Below, piece after piece: positions 59,658 through 64,000 of a stretch of 64,000 bases of DNA. The notes beneath the pieces are model-generated. The model worked only from the letters and a program-made list of their open reading frames with translations. It did no database searches and was not told the DNA's origin. Position numbers and translations under genes: made by a program. Positions within the stretch are counted from its first letter, which is position 1; each line of letters starts with the position of its first letter. The DNA comes from Saprospira grandis DSM 2844 (GTDB lineage: Bacteria > Bacteroidota > Bacteroidia > Chitinophagales > Saprospiraceae), in the NCBI RefSeq assembly GCF_000275825.1, contig NZ_JH719942.1, positions 565,600 to 629,599 on the forward strand, given 5' to 3'.

Positions 59658-60216
59658 GGCGATTCGATACGTTTGGGACCAAAGCTGCCAAGACTACTTT
59701 TTGGCCCATATTCAATCGCATCATGGCGAGCTGATCAAGGCTTTTTATCTCTTGGTGCCCTATCTGCAAAGCATAAAAAAGGGCCAAGCCATTTTGTACT
59801 TGCGGGCGGGACATTGCCGCATTTTGCGGCAATGTCCCGATCTCGAAGAGCTGCTTTTTTCTAGCCTTGGCGAAACAGCCGAAGAGCTAGAAGAATACAT
59901 CCAGTTATTTTGCCAAACTCCGCCCCCCAAAGAGCTGGCCCAGGAGCTACGGCCCTATCTCGACCGCTACCTACTGAGCTTTGAAGAAGCCCAAGATATT
60001 GCCAAAATTTACTTAAGTAAAAATCAGCCTTTGGCAAAGTTAAGCGGGCATGGACAATGGCTGCCCGAATGGCAATTGGATGCAAACCTCTACCCTATTA
60101 AGGAGCCCGTTTGGGTAATTTTTGCCCAGAAAAAAAGCAAATTTGAGGGGGCAGGAGAGTATAGTTTAGTCATCTCTTGTCGAGAAAAAAAGCTCGCTGA
60201 TATTCGACTCATTTAA
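59650..60216 (+). CDS. Hypothetical protein with an internal perfect hairpin
   Basis: A 188-aa protein with no signal peptide. It contains alternating helix-like and polar stretches (HGELIKAFYLLVPYLQS, LEEYIQLFCQTPPPKELAQE) and two cysteines in AGHCRILRQCPD. No family is recognised. The gene overlaps the VOC gene by 8 bp and precedes a transglutaminase-like gene by 24 bp, so the three form one operon. A 15-bp perfect inverted repeat lies inside the coding sequence at 59807-59839. Confidence 0.68.
   Translation: MSRAIRYVWDQSCQDYFLAHIQSHHGELIKAFYLLVPYLQSIKKGQAILYLRAGHCRILRQCPDLEELLFSSLGETAEELEEYIQLFCQTPPPKELAQELRPYLDRYLLSFEEAQDIAKIYLSKNQPLAKLSGHGQWLPEWQLDANLYPIKEPVWVIFAQKKSKFEGAGEYSLVISCREKKLADIRLI
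59807..59839. other. Perfect 15-bp inverted repeat inside a coding sequence
   Basis: CGGGACATTGCCGCA, loop TTT, then its exact complement. In mRNA this is a very stable hairpin and overlaps the codons of GHCRILRQC. Confidence 0.85.
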
Positions 60217-60240
60217 GTTTTACCGCTAAAATCCATCTTT

Positions 60241-60894
60241 ATGCAAGAGCTTGCGCCCTATTTGGCCAGCAGTTATTTTATAGAATCTGACCATCCTGAT
60301 ATTCAGGAATTTGCAAAAAAAGTTAGTGCGCAAGCCAAAACGCCAGCCGAAAAAGTGCAGGCGCTTTACTATGCCGTTCGAGATGGCTGGCGCTACTACC
60401 CTTATCATCTTCGCCTAAAAAAGGAGGCTTTGCGGGCCAGTTATATTTTGCAAAAAGACTATGGCTATTGCGTCGAGAAATCGGTCCTTTTTGCCAGTTG
60501 CCTTCGAGCAATAGGCCTTCCCGCCCGCCTCGGTTTTGCCAATGTGCGCAACCATTTGGCCACTAAAAAAGTAGAGGAATATCTGCGGACCGACCTGATG
60601 GTTTTTCATGCCTATACCGAGGTCTTTTTGCACCATCGTTGGATCAAACTCACCCCCGTTTTCAATAAAACCCTTTGCGAGCACCTTAATGTGGCTCCTC
60701 TAGATTTTAATGGGCAAGATGAGGCCATTTTTCAAGAATCGGATAAATCGGGGCAGCCATTTATGAGCTACGAAAAAGAGTATGGCCATTTTGCAGACCT
60801 TCCGCTTGCGCTTTTTGTTCGGGAGCTCCGCCATTATTATCCTCATATTTTTGAGCAGCGGATTCAGCGCAAAGATATTATTGTTGATTTTTGA
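60241..60894 (+). CDS. Transglutaminase-like cysteine protease-fold protein
   Basis: A 217-aa protein. The core matches the transglutaminase-like superfamily: KVQALYYAVRDGWRYYPY, KDYGYCVEKSVLFASCLRAI (Cys nucleophile), RLGFANVRNH, and MVFHAYTEVFLHHRWIKLTP (His of the triad). The third residue would be Asn in PVFNK, instead of the usual Asp. Such proteins cut or cross-link peptides, or act as amidases. It is the last gene of a three-gene operon, before a cloverleaf element. No signal peptide, so cytoplasmic. Confidence 0.82.
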   Translation: MQELAPYLASSYFIESDHPDIQEFAKKVSAQAKTPAEKVQALYYAVRDGWRYYPYHLRLKKEALRASYILQKDYGYCVEKSVLFASCLRAIGLPARLGFANVRNHLATKKVEEYLRTDLMVFHAYTEVFLHHRWIKLTPVFNKTLCEHLNVAPLDFNGQDEAIFQESDKSGQPFMSYEKEYGHFADLPLALFVRELRHYYPHIFEQRIQRKDIIVDF

Positions 60895-60899
60895 TTTTT

Positions 60900-61029
60900 G
60901 GGGCTGCCCCGCCCTGCGGGCGGGTCGGGCTGTCTCGCAGCTCGCTATTCGCTCGGCCCTGCGCAAAATTTCGCTACGCTCATTTTGCTGGGTCTGCGGC
61001 TTCGCCGCCCTGCTGCCCATCCCTCAGCC
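60900..61029 (+). repeat. Cloverleaf element, copy 21 (subtype II, variant core)
   Basis: Starts GGGGCTGCCCC, ends CCCTCAGCC. Core variant CTCGCTATTCGCTCGGCCC. First hairpin CCCGCCC-TGC-GGGCGGG; second GCAAAATTTCGC...CATTTTGC. Confidence 0.85.
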
Positions 61030-61058
61030 TGCGGCCCTTCGGGCCTGTAGGACCTAAA

Positions 61059-61090
61059 AAAGCTTGAACCTCATCAAGGTTCAAGCTTTC
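61059..61090. terminator. Bidirectional terminator between convergent genes
   Basis: AAAGCTTGAACCT, loop CATCA, AGGTTCAAGCTTT. It lies between the transglutaminase-like gene and the nuclease gene, which converge here. Confidence 0.82.
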
Positions 61091-61102
61091 TATTATTTAG
61101 GG

Positions 61103-62062
61103 CTAGTCCTTTAGCCAATTTTTGAGTTGTTCTAGGCTACAGCCGGTAATTTGCGCAATTTGGTCTAAGGGTAAATTAGCGGCCTGCATTTGTTTGGCCA
61201 TGGCTTTTTTGGCTGCTAATGCGCCTTTTTCTAAACCTCGTTCTTCTCCTTCTTTTAGGCCTTCTTCTCGTCCTTCTTCTCGTCCTTGTTCTAGCCCTTT
61301 TTCTAAGCCTTCTTCCAAGCCCTCGGCTCTGCCTTTTTCTAGGCCCTCTTCTAGAGCGGTGTCAATTACATTTTTAATATCTCGATGCTTTTTGAGAGAG
61401 ACCTCATAATTTTGGCGCTCTTCAATAGAGTAGCTGGCAATTTCGGCGGCACGGAAAAGCCCAATGAAAATGCGCTCTTGCAAAGCCGCTGGCCGATCTT
61501 CTAATTTGGCCAAATAGCGGAAAAGATAAAGCCATTTATCTTGTAGATCTTCTAGCTCATCTAGGGTTTTGGTAAAATTAGGCAGCTCGATATAAATATA
61601 GGTAAGGTCTTCAAAGAAGAGCTCTTTGTCTTGGTCCTTGAGCTGTACATATCGAATCACTCGATTATGCGGGTTGGGCTGATTGATCTTAAAATCGAGA
61701 ATACAGATCGTATAAATGGGCCAGAGCTTAAAATTCCAATCGCCCCTTTCGGATTGTTCTTGAATGGGGAAAGTGCTATAAAAAATAGAGCGGTCGATGA
61801 AATGATTTTGCTTACTGCGTTGCAGCTCAATAATAAAATGCTCGCCTCGGCTGCTAGTGCAATAGATGTCAAAAATAACTTTTCGGTCCAGAAAGCTGGA
61901 GGGCAGGCGTTCGCTAGGGAGATATTCGAGGTCCTCCACCTGATGCTTTTCGGGCAGCAGCTGATTGAGAAAATGGATAAGCAGCTCCTTATTGGCGGCC
62001 TCGCCAAAAAGCTTCTTAAATCCAAAATCGGTCAGTGGATTGATATAGCGATCCTTGATCAT
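61103..62062 (-). CDS. Rpn/PDDEXK_2-family nuclease-transposase homologue with repetitive Glu-Gly tail
   Basis: A 319-aa protein from the ATG at 62060-62062 (MIKDRYINPLTDFGFKKLFG); seven more codons are open upstream. The PDDEXK_2 start block is followed by the nuclease motifs VIFDIYCTSSRGEHFIIELQ, with Asp, Glu-x-Gln. These Rpn-type proteins are linked to recombination and to phage-defence-like roles. Residues about 235-285 form a repeat of (E/K)(E/K)GLE(K/E)G pattern units, likely a long helix. The C-terminal 30 residues (LPLDQIAQITGCSLEQLKNW) resemble a DNA-binding helical tail. It stands alone. AT-rich DNA upstream could mark acquisition. Confidence 0.85.
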   Translation of the reverse strand: MIKDRYINPLTDFGFKKLFGEAANKELLIHFLNQLLPEKHQVEDLEYLPSERLPSSFLDRKVIFDIYCTSSRGEHFIIELQRSKQNHFIDRSIFYSTFPIQEQSERGDWNFKLWPIYTICILDFKINQPNPHNRVIRYVQLKDQDKELFFEDLTYIYIELPNFTKTLDELEDLQDKWLYLFRYLAKLEDRPAALQERIFIGLFRAAEIASYSIEERQNYEVSLKKHRDIKNVIDTALEEGLEKGRAEGLEEGLEKGLEQGREEGREEGLKEGEERGLEKGALAAKKAMAKQMQAANLPLDQIAQITGCSLEQLKNWLKD

Positions 62063-62236
62063 CTTTTTTTCTTCTTTTCCCAAAATTAAGACATTTAAAT
62101 GAGGTGATAAAAAAATGCAGCGCTAAAAACTGCGTATACCCCTAACTATACGAACTAAAAACCAAAAAATCAACACTTAAATGTACTTAATTTTAAATTT
62201 GGGCCAAATTTGCGGTTTTGGGGGCGCAAAGCGCCC

Positions 62237-62349
62237 GGCCTAGCGATGTGAAAGGGGGCGGCGAAGCCGCAGACCAAGGCCGTCAGGCCGCAGGGCCGAG
62301 CAGGCCTGCGAGCCCTGAAGCGTAGCGCCTGCCGAAGGCAGGAGGCCCC
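62237..62349 (-). repeat. Cloverleaf element, copy 22 (subtype I)
   Basis: Minus-strand start GGGGCCTCCTGCC, end ATCGCTAGGCC. The core has one change (GCAGGCCTGC). First hairpin CCTGCC-TTC-GGCAGG. It is the main content of the gap 62063-62612, along with an AT-rich leader. Confidence 0.85.
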
Positions 62350-62491
62350 AAAAGAAAAGTCCTTTAATTTTGTTAAAAAAATGTTACTTTTTAATTTTAA
62401 CATACTAAAGTTTTGGAGTTTATTGCTGAGCTATTTTTCGCCTAAAGATTTAGTTAAAAGCTAGGAACAAAGGCGCTTGCGTTAAAAATGG

Positions 62492-62499
62492 TACTTTTG
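62492..62499 (+). promoter_or_regulatory. TAnnTTTG-type promoter box upstream of the last gene
   Basis: TACTTTTG is an exact match, 114 bp before the ATG. The upstream TTG lies at a distance shorter than usual, so this is tentative. Confidence 0.45.
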
Positions 62500-62612
62500 G
62501 TGCTTTTAAAGTTTTAGTTCCCGAGGCTATAAAAAAAGTTGGCTTGGCACGAAAGTAGACTGAGAGCAATCCAAATAAAACCGACATACATACATAACTT
62601 AAACCTTAATTT

Positions 62613-64000
62613 ATGCGATCATTTATTTATTCAGTATTAGTGCTTCTGCTCTCTTTGGGGAGTTTGGGGCAGCTACAGGCTCAGGAGAGCGATGGCTATG
62701 GCGGTCATTGGTTTTTGGGTGGTGGTGGAGGTGTTGCTTGGCAGCAGAGCGATGCTTGCACGCAATTGGGGGGTGGTTGGACCATCTACCTAGGCAAGAA
62801 CATTTATTACAGTCCGAGCAGGCCCTTATCTTTAGATTTGCGGATGCGTTATATGGGGACTGTGACCTATGGGCAGGACGATCAGTTGACGGACATCAGC
62901 AACAACAACTTGTTGAATGGGCAGTCTACCTCTTTGTTTGACCCAGATTATTCGGTGAGTAATGGGGGCAGCAACTTTGTATACCACAACCACCGCACGG
63001 CTTTTAATGATTTATCATTGGAGGCGAGAATCAACTTTGAGAACCTACGTCGCAATCACAACATCTGGTTATCGCTTTATGGTGGAATTGGGCTGGGTTG
63101 GTATCGGGTAGCTTATGATCAGTTGGACCAGCGTGTTTTTTTGGATGATGAGTACATCAACCTTTATAATAGTGTAGCGGGTGATTCTAGCTTGAGTTCT
63201 TCTGAGATTGTGGACCAGCTTGTGGGGGGTCGTGATGGCGACTATGAGACCTTTACCGATGGATTTGGCGATTATGACGTCATTTTCACCCCTTCTGTAG
63301 GTTTTGAGTTGGGCTATTGGGTAACGCCACGTTTTGCGATTGGTTTTGGGCACCGAGTGAACTGGACCTTAACGGACAACTTTGACGGAGTTGTTCGGGC
63401 TGGCAACAATGAGATTCATCATTTTTCCAACTTCTTTATTCATGGTCGTTTGACGGACCATCATGAGGAGGAAGTGAAGCCTTTGCCAGATCCTCAGGCA
63501 GCGCCTCCGCAGGTCAGTTTTACGAATCCTTCGGGCAGTTCGGCCACGACCAACAACAGCAGTTATACGGTACGGGCGACAGTTCGGAACGTACGTTCGG
63601 CCAGTGACATTCGCTTTATTCAGAATGGGCAGGTGATTAACAACTTTAGTTATAGCAATGGGACTTTTCAAGTAACGATTCGATTGCAGCAGGGAGCCAA
63701 CAACATCAACATTCGGGCAAACAACCCCTCTGGAACCGACCAAGATGTGGCCACCATTAACTACGAGCCTATTATTCGTCAGGATCCTCCCCCCAGCGTA
63801 GTCATTACGACTCCTTCGGCCAATCCTTATACCACAAGCAGCAGTTCTGCTAGCGTAAGAGCGACCATTCGCCATGTAAACAGCAGCAACAATGTAAGTT
63901 GTACGCTAAACGGTCAATCGGTCAATAACTTTAGCTTTAGTGGGACAAGTTTTAGCTTGAGCAATATTTCTTTGCAAAATGGCAGCAACACGGTAGTGGT
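62613..64000 (+). CDS. Outer-membrane beta-barrel protein with C-terminal Ig-like repeats (cut by window end)
   Basis: At least 462 aa, open at the window end. Signal peptide: SVLVLLLSLGSLGQLQAQ. Residues about 30-285 form an outer-membrane barrel-like domain with strands such as FLGGGGGVAWQQSD, LSLDLRMRYMGTV, WLSLYGGIGLGWYRVAY and VGFELGYWVTPRFAIGFG. After a Pro-rich linker (KPLPDPQAAPPQ) begin immunoglobulin-like repeats of about 95 residues, each with VRATVRNV or VRATIRHV, then NGQ(V/S)(I/V)NNFS, then LQ(Q/N)G(A/S)N(N/T). At least two repeats are in the window. Likely a surface adhesin or anchoring protein. Its 3' end is not in the window. Confidence 0.82.
   Translation, partial: MRSFIYSVLVLLLSLGSLGQLQAQESDGYGGHWFLGGGGGVAWQQSDACTQLGGGWTIYLGKNIYYSPSRPLSLDLRMRYMGTVTYGQDDQLTDISNNNLLNGQSTSLFDPDYSVSNGGSNFVYHNHRTAFNDLSLEARINFENLRRNHNIWLSLYGGIGLGWYRVAYDQLDQRVFLDDEYINLYNSVAGDSSLSSSEIVDQLVGGRDGDYETFTDGFGDYDVIFTPSVGFELGYWVTPRFAIGFGHRVNWTLTDNFDGVVRAGNNEIHHFSNFFIHGRLTDHHEEEVKPLPDPQAAPPQVSFTNPSGSSATTNNSSYTVRATVRNVRSASDIRFIQNGQVINNFSYSNGTFQVTIRLQQGANNINIRANNPSGTDQDVATINYEPIIRQDPPPSVVITTPSANPYTTSSSSASVRATIRHVNSSNNVSCTLNGQSVNNFSFSGTSFSLSNISLQNGSNTVV

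Noticed and set aside
61122-61409. Plus-strand frame within the Rpn gene, rich in Pro and Ser
   Set aside because: It is the complement of the Glu-Gly repeat tail; the minus-strand frame has the conserved nuclease motifs.
847-62349. Retron or group II intron origin for the cloverleaf elements
   Set aside because: No reverse transcriptase gene is in the window and element length is too short for an intron; a mobile-element origin stays open.

Overview
The window looks like a chromosome segment of a gliding marine member of the Saprospiraceae (Bacteroidota), close to Saprospira in style. The reasons are: secreted proteins ending in type IX secretion (Por) C-terminal sorting domains, many short signal peptides and lipoproteins, starts without strong Shine-Dalgarno sites, a few TAnnTTTG promoter boxes, and GCC/CAA-rich coding sequence. 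No tRNA, rRNA or CRISPR array was seen. The assignment is an inference from protein style, not from a search.

Layout. 1-5570 (minus strand): chemotaxis cluster, a soluble PAS-PAS MCP, cheW, a cheY-like regulator, cheB and a cheA cut by the window start. 5832-9652 (minus): a CpeT-like lipoprotein, a queuosine-precursor transporter and a SulP transporter. 10183-15379 (minus): a stressosome/partner-switching operon (RsbV-like, globin-RsbR, RsbS, RsbT, RsbX-like, RsbU fused to a HATPase). Its rsbT is split by an IS5-type insertion. 15441-19709 (minus): two LuxR-type regulators, a cysteine desulfurase and a phosphoglucosamine-mutase-like enzyme. 19915-27410: lipoproteins, a TPR-CHAT protein, a PagL-like deacylase, a 44-bp tandem repeat array and an outer-membrane barrel. 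27812-45523 (plus): two tandem FG-GAP secreted proteins, a 7TM-HD (PgpH-like) protein, a GNAT enzyme, SurE, a MauG-like peroxidase, a DUF1573 protein, an ABC exporter and GcvP. 45786-64000: a second CHAT protein, Psd, a thioredoxin-like lipoprotein, MetG, a thioesterase, an IS4-type element, a TetR/hydrolase pair, a T9SS protein, a VOC/transglutaminase-like cluster, an Rpn-type nuclease and an outer-membrane protein cut by the window end.

The most striking feature is a family of about 22 GC-rich intergenic elements (about 115-160 bp, one per roughly 3 kb, both orientations). They share a 20-base core and a cloverleaf-like layout: a closing stem, three hairpins whose sequences change but stay self-complementary, and one constant hairpin. 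Three subtypes have different but matching 5' and 3' ends (GGCCT/AGGCC, GGCTG/CAGCC, GGCCC/GGGCC). This is visible covariation and suggests a structured RNA or DNA element I cannot assign to a known family. One copy is itself interrupted by the IS4-type insertion with a 9-bp target duplication.

Several open frames run at their 5' ends into these elements, so the starts given here are placed downstream at the signal peptide or first conserved residue.
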